From a virus, in the IMG/VR virus record IMGVR_UViG_3300030202_000110, positions 1 to 28,130 of that record: DNA of 28,130 nucleotides; one strand, written 5' to 3'. Positions 21,785 through 28,130 of the stretch are shown here, piece after piece. A program made the position numbers and the translations under genes. Each line of letters opens with the position of its first letter. The stretch's first letter is position 1. The notes below the pieces were generated by a model, which searched no databases, was not told the DNA's origin, and worked only from the letters and a program-made list of their open reading frames with translations.

Positions 21785-22492
21785 TTATTGTCCGTAATAT
21801 ATATAATTTGTTTCTTCTATACTTGCTGTTATTGATGCGTCTATTGTTGCACCTCCGCCTGATACTGTTACAGTAGGGTTCTCTGTATAACCATTTCCAG
21901 CATTTGTTATTGTTACTGTATTCACAACACCATCTTCAACTGTTGCTGTTGCAGTTGCTTGTGTTATATTGTCTCCAACTATTGTTAAAGTTGGTGCTGA
22001 TGTATAACCTGCACCTCCATATTTTATTGTTAATGTTTGTACACTATTTGCACTTTGTATGTAAGACACTTCTTCCGTTCCACTTCTTTCATCTATATAC
22101 ATTTTTCCTTTAGTTACAAGTCCTTGTACAACTCCTCTTGTATCAGCAGTTGGTGTTAATACCGCTAACTCTGTTTCAGGTGCTCTACCAGATACTAATG
22201 AAGGTGCTGCAACCCAACTTACTTCATACACTTCATATTTCCAATATCCTGCTGGTGAAAGGTTTATTCTTCCTAATAATACATCAGGAGTAGAATTATA
22301 ATTAAACAGAAAATAAGTATATCTGTCATATATTATTTCAGTCTTTGCATAAGCATAAGCTACATTTCCATTTACATCATTAGTAAACTTAAACAAGTGC
22401 TTAATGTTAGAAGAAGTAACAGTAGTATTAATTCTGTTGTCCTCAGTTTGTAAGTAGGTTGTAATGTCAGTTTGTGTAAATCCTTGTATCAT
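21785..22492 (-). CDS. Structural/adhesin-like protein with two GxGYT repeats (235 aa)
   Basis: Residues 1-145 form a domain with YDRYTYFLFNYNSTPDVLLG and INLSPAGYWKYEVYEVSW, which I know from virion proteins of marine phages. Residues about 155-228 contain two similar units: IKYGGAGYTSAPTLTIVG and ITNAGNGYTENPTVTVSGGG, each followed by an Ala/Thr strand. This looks like an N-terminal virion anchor with two surface-exposed modules. It is the first gene after the terminator at 22533-22561 and has the late motif directly before its ATG. Confidence 0.5.
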   Translation of the reverse strand: MIQGFTQTDITTYLQTEDNRINTTVTSSNIKHLFKFTNDVNGNVAYAYAKTEIIYDRYTYFLFNYNSTPDVLLGRINLSPAGYWKYEVYEVSWVAAPSLVSGRAPETELAVLTPTADTRGVVQGLVTKGKMYIDERSGTEEVSYIQSANSVQTLTIKYGGAGYTSAPTLTIVGDNITQATATATVEDGVVNTVTITNAGNGYTENPTVTVSGGGATIDASITASIEETNYIYYGQ

Positions 22493-22494
22493 AT

Positions 22495-22509
22495 ACTATA
22501 TAATAGAAA
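22495..22509 (-). promoter_or_regulatory. Repeated late motif copy (before the adhesin-like gene)
   Basis: The minus strand reads TTTCTATTATATAGT, one base different from the terS copy, ending 2 bases before the ATG at 22492. It follows an intrinsic terminator, so the gene block downstream needs a promoter here. This is the best positional argument that the motif is a promoter. Confidence 0.55.
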
Positions 22510-22532
22510 AAGACTGATTTTATTTGCCTTAT

Positions 22533-22561
22533 AAAAGAAAAGAGTGACATTTAAGCCACTC
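22533..22561 (-). terminator. Intrinsic terminator after the tail-tube-like gene
   Basis: On the minus strand GAGTGGC and GTCACTC pair over 7 bp (one G-U) with a 6-base loop, followed by TTTTCTTTT. It lies 44 bases after the stop at 22605 and ends the capsid transcript. Confidence 0.7.
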
Positions 22562-22604
22562 CTCTCTAGAAATATTTGAAAACTACTAATTGTGTTTTTT
22601 AAAA

Positions 22605-23192
22605 TTAATCATTATCAATTGTAAGTCCTGATATACCTGCGTTAGAAAATGGTGCGTTACCTGCGGCAACATCTTCTAGCATAGCAAATGGTTCAGGCTC
22701 TAATCCGTCAAAGGTTAAAGTGTATCCATTTCTGTCTCCAAATGCTGCACCACTATCCATAGTACCTGCGTTTAGTTCCATACCATTTACCATTCCCATA
22801 CAAAGAATAACGTCATTACCTGTTCCTGTATGAGTTTGATTTAATTGAACAAAAATTCTTAATTTTGTTTGAGCTAAAAGTTTGATTTCGTTTTGATCTT
22901 CTTTGGTCAAACGATTAAGTATAATATTTACAGTTGGTGTGTAGAAAACAGTTCCGTTTTCACGACTACCTGTTATAGTATCTGTTATTGAAGCAACGCC
23001 AAGTGGCATTGTATATCTATAAATTGTTGATGTTTGAAAGTTAATAGTGTCAATCTCTAAAGGATGCGTACTATCGTATGCCCAATCAGCTCTTGCAAAA
23101 TCATCATAAACAGAAAAATAAACAAACTTAACACCACCTGATATTCTATTACAATCAAGCCCTCTACCTTTCGTTAATGCTGTACATGCCAT
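22605..23192 (-). CDS. Probable major tail (tube) protein (195 aa)
   Basis: The sequence begins MACTALTKGRGLDCNRISGG, VKFVYFSVYDDF, followed by TGSRENGTVFYTPTVNIILN and a C-terminal GDRNGYTLTFDGLEPEPFAM. This beginning and the SRENGT motif are typical of an abundant structural protein that follows the capsid gene in Bacteroidetes phages; I regard it as the tail-tube protein. A hairpin (23220-23243) separates it from the capsid gene and a terminator follows it. The lack of any other tube candidate supports the call, but a capsid-associated role remains possible. Confidence 0.55.
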   Translation of the reverse strand: MACTALTKGRGLDCNRISGGVKFVYFSVYDDFARADWAYDSTHPLEIDTINFQTSTIYRYTMPLGVASITDTITGSRENGTVFYTPTVNIILNRLTKEDQNEIKLLAQTKLRIFVQLNQTHTGTGNDVILCMGMVNGMELNAGTMDSGAAFGDRNGYTLTFDGLEPEPFAMLEDVAAGNAPFSNAGISGLTIDND

Positions 23193-23219
23193 ATTTTTTT
23201 ATGTTTTAAAGGTTAAAGG

Positions 23220-23243
23220 AGCAAGGGTTTTTACACCCCTGCT
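23220..23243 (-). terminator. Hairpin between capsid and tail-tube-like genes (weak terminator/attenuator)
   Basis: The minus-strand arms AGCAGGGGT and ACCCTTGCT pair over 9 bp (one G-U) around a 6-base loop. The following CCTTTAACCTTT is not a strong T tract, so partial termination or mRNA 3'-end protection is more likely than a full stop. Confidence 0.45.
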
Positions 23244-23260
23244 TCTATTAATTAAGTTAT

Positions 23261-24196
23261 TTACGATTGATGTACTATATCAGCACCTACTCCTAACTGA
23301 ACTCCCATAGCATATTTACAAACTAAACGAATGTTTGAACTTCCGTCTAATTGGCTCATATCGAGCAAATTAATACGCGTTGTATCTGAAATCAGGTCAG
23401 CCCCTACGAATAAATTACTTCTTTCTGCTGCTACCAATTGATTATCTGCCATTCCTGGACAAACAGCGATTTTGTATCCTTCGAATACAGGCTCGTAGTC
23501 TCCGTTCATATTGTAAGCATTAACATATCCTAATGTAGATACTGCTGAAATGTAGAAAGCATAAGTCTTAGGTGACATATAAATATGTAAGTCTTCTTTT
23601 CTTAATACAGGAGAAATGTTAGCCGCCATATCAGCCGTTAAAGTTTGTAAGTTTGCTATAATGTTAGTGGCTGTATAAGCACCTGAAGCTGTTGAAGATA
23701 CTACTGTACCATCTACTGCAAAAGCCCCTGTTGTACCTGTTAAGAATCCTTCAAACTCACCATTAGTTGCTCCTGTTCCTGTCCAAATGTTGTTCTCAGC
23801 GTGATTAGCTATAATCTCACCAATGTAAGAAATAACGTAATCATCAAAAGATGCTGGAGGTGGTGCACCTGCTCCTGCTCTCATTTCTAAAGCCTCCCAG
23901 CTAGATAACAAGTTTTTTGAACATAAATCCATATTAACTTGTAGATCCTTTACTTGTAAAACTTTTTCGGTCAATTCAAGTTTTCCTGCTCCAGTAAAAT
24001 CGCAAGTTGCGTTTCTTACTACTCCATTTCCTGAACCATCTGCTCCGTGTGACATTTTTTGAATAACTGACTTAAACTTTATGTTCTCCATTAAAGTTAA
24101 ATAGTCTAAACTTTTCGCTTCTTTTAAAGCTGCTGATATGTAGAATCCAGCCGCCTTCCCAGCAAACGAACTGCCTGTAATTGTTGGTTGTGACAT
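23261..24196 (-). CDS. Major capsid protein, HK97-fold type (311 aa)
   Basis: The N-terminal arm (SFAGKAAGFYISAALKEAKS, then LDYLTLMENIKFKSVIQKMS) leads into the body with EKVLQVKDLQVNMDLCSKNL. After that come LRKEDLHIYMSPKTYAFYIS and GYKIAVCPGMADNQLVAAER. The end is VCKYAMGVQLGVGADIV. This layout, the size and the place after protease and scaffold genes identify the capsid subunit. The protein lacks an obvious long propeptide, in line with a separate scaffold gene. Hairpin 23220-23243 follows, which would help high expression. Confidence 0.85.
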   Translation of the reverse strand: MSQPTITGSSFAGKAAGFYISAALKEAKSLDYLTLMENIKFKSVIQKMSHGADGSGNGVVRNATCDFTGAGKLELTEKVLQVKDLQVNMDLCSKNLLSSWEALEMRAGAGAPPPASFDDYVISYIGEIIANHAENNIWTGTGATNGEFEGFLTGTTGAFAVDGTVVSSTASGAYTATNIIANLQTLTADMAANISPVLRKEDLHIYMSPKTYAFYISAVSTLGYVNAYNMNGDYEPVFEGYKIAVCPGMADNQLVAAERSNLFVGADLISDTTRINLLDMSQLDGSSNIRLVCKYAMGVQLGVGADIVHQS

Positions 24197-24222
24197 AATT
24201 TTTGTTTTTTATTTGTTAATTA

Positions 24223-24954
24223 TTATTTATTTAAATTGTATATAAATCTCTCTTGCTTAGTAAGTTTATTGTATTGTTTTCTTGATAATACAGGTTTATC
24301 TGAGCTAAATTTATTTGTGTTGATTGGTGCATCAGCAGGTGATTCTGCTAATTCCGTTTTTAGTTTTTCATTTTCAGATTTTAATTTTTCAATTTCTTCT
24401 TCTGCTGAAAATTCTTTTACTTCAGTAGTCTTAGTAGTTACTGTTCTTGGTTTTTCACTAGGCTCTGCAACTTCTTCTGTCATTTCAACATCTTCAGTTT
24501 CTCCTTCGCCCATTCTTGCTTTTATATCAGCAATAGCATCTTCTAAGTTATCTACTCTGTCTTTCATTTCTTCGTAAGACTTAGCCCAATCTGCTTTCTC
24601 AGCAGGACTTTCATCTTCGTAGTTGTCTTCATCTTCTTTTGCCATTTCTTCTTTTTCTTCTTTATCGTCTCCTGCTTCAACTTCTTCTTCAGTTTCTGAT
24701 TCCATAACCTCAGCAACTACACCTTCTTCTTCTACTCTAAAAGACACGCCTTCTTCTGTCTTGTAAGTTCCGATTGGTAAAAGGATAGTTGTACCATCTT
24801 CTGTTAATACTGAGATGTCCACCCCAGCTTCAAGTTCTTCAGCAGTAGAAACGAAAATAGTACCATCTTCGCTTTTTGCTTGCCAAGCTAATTTGATTTC
24901 TTCTTCGGCTTTGTTTAAGCCAAGTGCTACTAGTATTTGTTCTTTTAAGTCCAT
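24223..24954 (-). CDS. Head scaffolding protein, acidic (243 aa)
   Basis: The N-terminal part has two short beta repeats (LAWQAKSEDGTIFVSTAEEL, LPIGTYKTEEGVSFRVEEEG). The middle is extremely acidic (about residues 84-115, mostly E, D and K), followed by a coiled coil (YEEMKDRVDNLEDAIADIKA) and a second one (EEEIEKLKSENEKLKTELAE). The last residues are basic (KQYNKLTKQERFIYNLNK), fitting contact with the capsid protein. It lies between protease and capsid genes, as scaffolds do. A copy of the late motif lies at 24965-24979. Confidence 0.75.
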   Translation of the reverse strand: MDLKEQILVALGLNKAEEEIKLAWQAKSEDGTIFVSTAEELEAGVDISVLTEDGTTILLPIGTYKTEEGVSFRVEEEGVVAEVMESETEEEVEAGDDKEEKEEMAKEDEDNYEDESPAEKADWAKSYEEMKDRVDNLEDAIADIKARMGEGETEDVEMTEEVAEPSEKPRTVTTKTTEVKEFSAEEEIEKLKSENEKLKTELAESPADAPINTNKFSSDKPVLSRKQYNKLTKQERFIYNLNK

Positions 24955-24964
24955 AGGTTCTTTT

Positions 24965-24979
24965 TTAATATAATAGAAT
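24965..24979 (-). promoter_or_regulatory. Repeated late motif copy (before the scaffold gene)
   Basis: The minus strand reads ATTCTATTATATTAA, a more divergent copy that keeps the core TTCTATTATAT. It begins just after the protease stop and ends 10 bases before the ATG at 24954. It could raise scaffold and capsid expression above that of the upstream protease. Confidence 0.45.
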
Positions 24980-24981
24980 AG

Positions 24982-25593
24982 TTATTTATTTATTTGATTT
25001 TCTTTTATTATCTCGTTTAAAGCTGATAGTATTTGCTCGTCAGTTGGAGTTTCTTTTTGCATAGATTCAAATTTATTGGTAAAGTATCCTTCTATTGAAA
25101 GCCCTTTAAGTTCACCTGCTTTTATCTTTTGCCAAAGTTCTTCGTTTTCTATTTTCATTTTAACGAACCACGTTCCATTAGGTAAATCAAATCCGTATAA
25201 TTTTGACTTATCGCTATCACCTTCTTTTATCCAAGACTCTACTGTTAGAACGCCTGATACTCTTTCGTTGTGTTCGTGAGTAGCTTTGTGGTGGTTATTA
25301 TGTTTTAAATATAACTCAGACGCCTTACGCACAGTCTCAGGGCTAAAATAAACATAGTATTCTGAATCTGTATTAGGATCATATCTAAATATCTGCTTGT
25401 TAGGTATAAGTGCTGGACTAACTAGCATTCTCTTTTCTTCGTCTACCTTAGCGAAAGTCAAGTTGTTTTTCTCTTTTCCAAAGAAAACAAAGTCTTGCTC
25501 TATTGCAGGAGAATTGACTAAAGATATTGCATCAATAGCTAGTTCTTGACTATCATCTGCTATTACTAATTCTACTATTTTAGTTTCTTTCAT
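24982..25593 (-). CDS. Prohead protease, XkdF-like (203 aa)
   Basis: The pattern AISLVNSPAIEQDFVFF near the start, then EEKRMLVSPALIPNKQIFRY, HHKATHEHNERVSGVLTVES (100-119), NGTWFVKMKI, and AGELKGLSIEGYF with S166 matches the XkdF serine-protease family. His in THEHNE (106/108) and the Ser in GLSIEG are the likely catalytic residues. It should cleave scaffold or capsid parts during head maturation. It precedes the scaffold gene and starts 3 bases after the coiled-coil gene. Confidence 0.75.
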   Translation of the reverse strand: MKETKIVELVIADDSQELAIDAISLVNSPAIEQDFVFFGKEKNNLTFAKVDEEKRMLVSPALIPNKQIFRYDPNTDSEYYVYFSPETVRKASELYLKHNNHHKATHEHNERVSGVLTVESWIKEGDSDKSKLYGFDLPNGTWFVKMKIENEELWQKIKAGELKGLSIEGYFTNKFESMQKETPTDEQILSALNEIIKENQINK

Positions 25594-25596
25594 ATC

Positions 25597-26322
25597 CTAT
25601 TTAGTAATTTTAACACTAAGCACTTCCCTAATATTTGCTAAAGCAGCTTCATAATCACTTACTTTGTTACTAACATTAACACCTAAATCTTTTGCTGACT
25701 TTTCAAATGCAGCAATTCCACTTTTTAACTCTGCTTCTATTTTTTTAGCTTTAGATATTTGAGTGTTTGCTACTTTAGATATTGTAGCATATTCTTTTTC
25801 TGCTTTTTTTAATAAGCCAGAAAATTCTTTTACTTCTGCTTTTCGTTCTTTTACCTGATTTTGGTGGGTTTTCACTTCTCCTTTCCAAAAATCAACTTCT
25901 TTTTTTGCTTCGTTCATTTTCTCTTGTTCCTCTGCTAAAATATTTGTAGATTCTTTTACTTCATCTTCTGCTTCCCCCATTTTTTCCTCTGAAAATTTTA
26001 TGTCTCCTCTATAATTCTCAACGTCCATATAAGCCATTTCAATATCATTATTTTCAGGCATAGCGTCATAAACAGCATATGCTTGGTCTTCTAATTTATC
26101 TAAAATCGCAATACTTTTAAATTCAAATCTTTGTGCTGAACTCAAATTATATTCTTTTAATTCTTTTGCGTATTCATCATACGACTTCTTTCCTAGTGGT
26201 GTTGGTCTCATTTTGTTATATTTTTTAGGATTAGCTTTTTCACAGGCTTCTTTGGTGTCGTATTTACACTCACCAGTTTTGCCCCATTTATATTTTCCAT
26301 CTTCGCATTTAGTACACGGCAT
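25597..26322 (-). CDS. Coiled-coil structural protein with Cys-rich N-terminus (241 aa)
   Basis: Residues 1-33 have a four-Cys unit (MPCTKCEDGKYKWGKTGECK, then YDTKEACEKA), a small domain I know from the start of phage structural proteins. Residues about 100-200 form a long charged coiled coil (SEEKMGEAEDEVKESTNILA and onward to KKAEKEYATISKVANTQISK). It lies between the tape measure and the head protease. It may be a virion core, head-internal or tail rod-like protein. The late motif lies directly before its ATG. Confidence 0.45.
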   Translation of the reverse strand: MPCTKCEDGKYKWGKTGECKYDTKEACEKANPKKYNKMRPTPLGKKSYDEYAKELKEYNLSSAQRFEFKSIAILDKLEDQAYAVYDAMPENNDIEMAYMDVENYRGDIKFSEEKMGEAEDEVKESTNILAEEQEKMNEAKKEVDFWKGEVKTHQNQVKERKAEVKEFSGLLKKAEKEYATISKVANTQISKAKKIEAELKSGIAAFEKSAKDLGVNVSNKVSDYEAALANIREVLSVKITK

Positions 26323-26337
26323 ATTATATAATAGATA
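26323..26337 (-). promoter_or_regulatory. Repeated late motif copy (before the coiled-coil gene)
   Basis: The minus strand reads TATCTATTATATAAT, one base different from the terS copy, adjoining the ATG at 26322. The gap to the tape-measure stop is only 36 bases. It would begin the head transcript if it is a promoter. Confidence 0.5.
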
Positions 26338-26358
26338 TTTAATTAATATATTTGATTT

Positions 26359-27930
26359 TTAAATTGTTGCTCTTCGTCTTATATTTGCTAACTGATTCTG
26401 ACTGTTAGTCATTTCGTCTGTAACTACAAACGCTTTGACTGGTTCTGGTTCTACTCCTCCTGTTAATTCAAAAGCCCCAGACATCATTTGAGGTGCTGGT
26501 GTCGCTGCTGCTGCTCCACCACCTCCACCTCCACCACCCCCTCCTGGTATAGGAGTTGCTGCGATAGACGCCACATTAGCCAAACCTGTCGTTATTGCTG
26601 TTGCTGCCGCTACAAATCTTGCAGGACCTACAAGCGTAGGATCTTTTAACACTTCGTTTGCTGCTGCATAAGCATTCATAACAGCAGTTGCGATAGCAAA
26701 CCCTTTATTATCTCCTGCTAATTTACCTAAAGCTCCTGTCAGTCCTGCATAAGCTGATAATTGACTGTTTACACTTGAAGCTACTAAAGCAGCCTTTTGC
26801 CCCTCATATTGTTTAGTAATAGCAGTAGTATCCACACCTGATTTTCTAGCCATATCTAATTTTTGCTGATAAGACGTTTCAAGTTCTTCTAGTTCTCTTT
26901 CTATCCCTGACAACCCTTCTGCTCTAAGTTCATTCTGCGTTTCTAAAAGTTCTCTTTCTAAAGATACTTGATTAGTCTTTTGCTCAGACAATTGACCAGT
27001 AATGGTTTCTTCAAGTTCAAGTTTTGCAACCTTAGCTTCTTGCAAAGCTATGAAATTTGCATCACTTTTGTTCATGTTAAATGCTAATTGAGCTGCTTTT
27101 TCTTGCTTGTCTAATTGCTCTCTTTGAAGGTCTTGTTGTTTTTCTAATACTTTGTTTAAATCTTCATTAGCTTTAATTCTTTGTGCATAAGTTTTAGTTT
27201 CATCATCTCTTATTTGTCTTTGGATTTCTGCATCTTTTAAGTATTGAGCATTTAATTTAGCAAACATTACCGCAGCTTTTTCCGCCTCTTTATTTGTTTC
27301 GGTAATTGCCTTAGCTGTATTAAGTGTTTCTTTAGTATAATCTGTTACAACTTCAACAGCCTCTGTAACTGTATCAACTACTTTGTCAAAAGAATCATCT
27401 ACTCCTGTTGCAACGTCTACTAATTCTTTACCTGCCATCTTAGCAAAGTCTGCTGCCTCACTAAAGTTTCCTTTGAATAAAGAAGACAAAGCACTTCCTA
27501 CATACCCAAAGGTATCTAATAGACTGTTAAACCTTTCTATAAGGTTGTCTTGAATCATATTAGAAAAATCTAACAAAGCTTGTTTAGGGTCTTCAAATAT
27601 AGATTTAAAAAATCCTGTAAACTTGCCTACATTTTCTGATAAGAAATTAAACAAATCATTGAAGGCTATGTTTAAAGCTGTCATAGCAGTATTAAATGTA
27701 TCTAATACTTTTTGATTTTTACTAAACACCTCCATAAGTTTAGCTATTAACGCAACAATAAGACCGATACCTGCTGCTTTTAATGCAGCACCCATACCTT
27801 TAATTACTCCTCCTAATCGCTTAAAACCTCCACCTGCTTTTCCTGTTGCTTTACCTAAGTCTTCTACGTCTTTAGTAACTGCACCAACATTTGATTTTAC
27901 TTCTAATTCTAAAACTTCTTTATCTGCCAT
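26359..27930 (-). CDS. Tape measure protein (523 aa)
   Basis: The protein has the typical layout. The N-terminus is LELEVKSNVGAVTKDVEDLG. A hydrophobic segment (about 45-69, AALKAAGIGLIVALIAKLME) follows. The middle is long and helical, with Gln/Glu/Lys-rich coiled coils (250-385). An Ala-rich hydrophobic part (410-460) precedes a run of ten Gly (463-472). It sets tail length and is bound by the G/GT chaperones. It is short, so the tail should be well under 100 nm. It follows the fibre gene rather than preceding the baseplate genes, which is unusual. Confidence 0.75.
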   Translation of the reverse strand: MADKEVLELEVKSNVGAVTKDVEDLGKATGKAGGGFKRLGGVIKGMGAALKAAGIGLIVALIAKLMEVFSKNQKVLDTFNTAMTALNIAFNDLFNFLSENVGKFTGFFKSIFEDPKQALLDFSNMIQDNLIERFNSLLDTFGYVGSALSSLFKGNFSEAADFAKMAGKELVDVATGVDDSFDKVVDTVTEAVEVVTDYTKETLNTAKAITETNKEAEKAAVMFAKLNAQYLKDAEIQRQIRDDETKTYAQRIKANEDLNKVLEKQQDLQREQLDKQEKAAQLAFNMNKSDANFIALQEAKVAKLELEETITGQLSEQKTNQVSLERELLETQNELRAEGLSGIERELEELETSYQQKLDMARKSGVDTTAITKQYEGQKAALVASSVNSQLSAYAGLTGALGKLAGDNKGFAIATAVMNAYAAANEVLKDPTLVGPARFVAAATAITTGLANVASIAATPIPGGGGGGGGGGAAAATPAPQMMSGAFELTGGVEPEPVKAFVVTDEMTNSQNQLANIRRRATI

Positions 27931-27941
27931 ATCTTTTTATT

Positions 27942-28130
27942 TTAAACTTTCATTTCATAAAGGTTAAGAGTACAACTCCATTCTATTTCCATAAATCTAC
28001 TTCCTGTGACTTCAATGTGCATATCGTTTGTACCACTAAATGCAACTGCTGCTGTCCACCCTGTTACAGTTCCAAAACTACCTAATGTTGAAACTGATTG
28101 ATTATCTGCCTTTAAATACGCTATCCCTGT
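27942..28130 (-). CDS. Tail fibre / adhesin, C-terminal part (continues from 1..734)
   Basis: This is the 3' end of the fibre gene. The frame at 28130 equals the frame at position 77 of the window, because 28054-28130 repeats 1-77. The last residues (MEIEWSCTLNLYEMKV) form a beta-rich ending, with TAA at 27944-27942. The tape-measure gene starts 11 bases further on. As an isolated piece it looks like a 63-codon open end without a start codon; it should be joined to 1..734. Confidence 0.75.
   Translation of the reverse strand, partial: TGIAYLKADNQSVSTLGSFGTVTGWTAAVAFSGTNDMHIEVTGSRFMEIEWSCTLNLYEMKV
28054..28130. repeat. Right copy of the 77-bp terminal overlap
   Basis: This is the second copy of the first 77 bases, with one synonymous mismatch at 28059. 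It lies inside the fibre coding sequence and keeps the reading frame, so it is more likely an assembly overlap of a circular map than a physical terminal repeat at a module boundary. Confidence 0.93.

Noticed and set aside
24236-24577. Plus-strand frame of 113 codons
   Set aside because: It is Ser-rich and antisense to the acidic scaffold gene; runs of GAA/GAG codons produce TTC/CTC on the other strand and avoid stops.
26518-26550. GC-rich repeat at the Gly10 codons of the tape measure
   Set aside because: It is a coding low-complexity run with mixed Gly codons, not a DNA repeat element.
28054-28130. True direct terminal repeat of a linear genome
   Set aside because: The repeat is only 77 bp and lies inside the fibre gene in frame, which fits an assembly overlap of a circular map better.
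1-28130. tRNA genes, CRISPR arrays, insertion sequences, integrase or attachment sites
   Set aside because: Read on both strands, I found no cloverleaf-like sequence, regularly spaced repeats, transposase or recombinase motifs that I could support.

Overview
The window is the complete or nearly complete genome of a small tailed phage, linearised inside a gene. The last 77 bases (28054-28130) repeat the first 77 with one difference, so the molecule closes to about 28,053 bp. A tail-fibre gene runs across the joint. All protein genes I accept lie on the minus strand, so gene order is read from high to low coordinates. The DNA is AT-rich. The host is probably a member of the Bacteroidetes, most likely Flavobacteriia: there is a DUF3127-type OB-fold protein, little sign of Shine-Dalgarno sequences, promoters of the TTG/TAnnTTTG type, and capsid and tail proteins of the kind found in flavobacterial phages. 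A tape measure, tail-assembly chaperones with a frameshift, and no sheath gene suggest a siphovirus. No integrase, DNA polymerase, helicase or primase was recognised. The phage looks lytic and dependent on host replication machinery.

Early and middle region (16291 down to 9547). A host-type promoter at 16321-16354 starts a compact run of genes: a membrane protein, small unknowns, a possible strand-annealing protein, a DUF3127/SSB-like protein, a DnaA-domain-IV-like protein and a winged-helix initiator. These are followed by NinG, a sigma-70-like factor, a zinc-knuckle protein, DUF3310, a small HTH protein, a C5 cytosine methyltransferase and NinB. Direct repeats resembling DnaA boxes lie in the promoter region.

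Packaging and tail region (9503 down to 1, continuing at 28130-26359). TerS and TerL come first; TerL appears to use a CTG start. A 140-bp gap follows, then the tail chaperone gene pair with a T9 slippery site, a tail-terminator-like protein, several tail and neck proteins, a 990-aa baseplate protein, the fibre that crosses the joint, and the tape measure. The 140-bp gap holds tandem host-type promoters on the PLUS strand and a terminator-like hairpin. This predicts a 60-90 nt RNA, the only plus-strand transcription unit I see.

Head region (26322 down to 18256). A coiled-coil protein, XkdF-like protease, acidic scaffold, major capsid protein and probable tail-tube protein end at a good terminator (22533-22561). 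A new block follows: adhesin-like proteins including a LamG-like one, the portal with a C-terminal fusion, and a connector. Lysis region (18256 down to 16413): very small overlapping genes, two holin-like proteins, a DUF5675 protein that is the only candidate cell-wall enzyme, a metallophosphoesterase, and a 25-aa membrane peptide.

A 15-base motif, TTTCTATTATATAAT on the minus strand, lies in front of five late genes, once directly after a terminator. With the phage sigma-like protein it suggests a phage-specific late promoter system. Many junctions are stop-start overlaps (TAATG or ATGA), including those of several microproteins of 20-51 residues.
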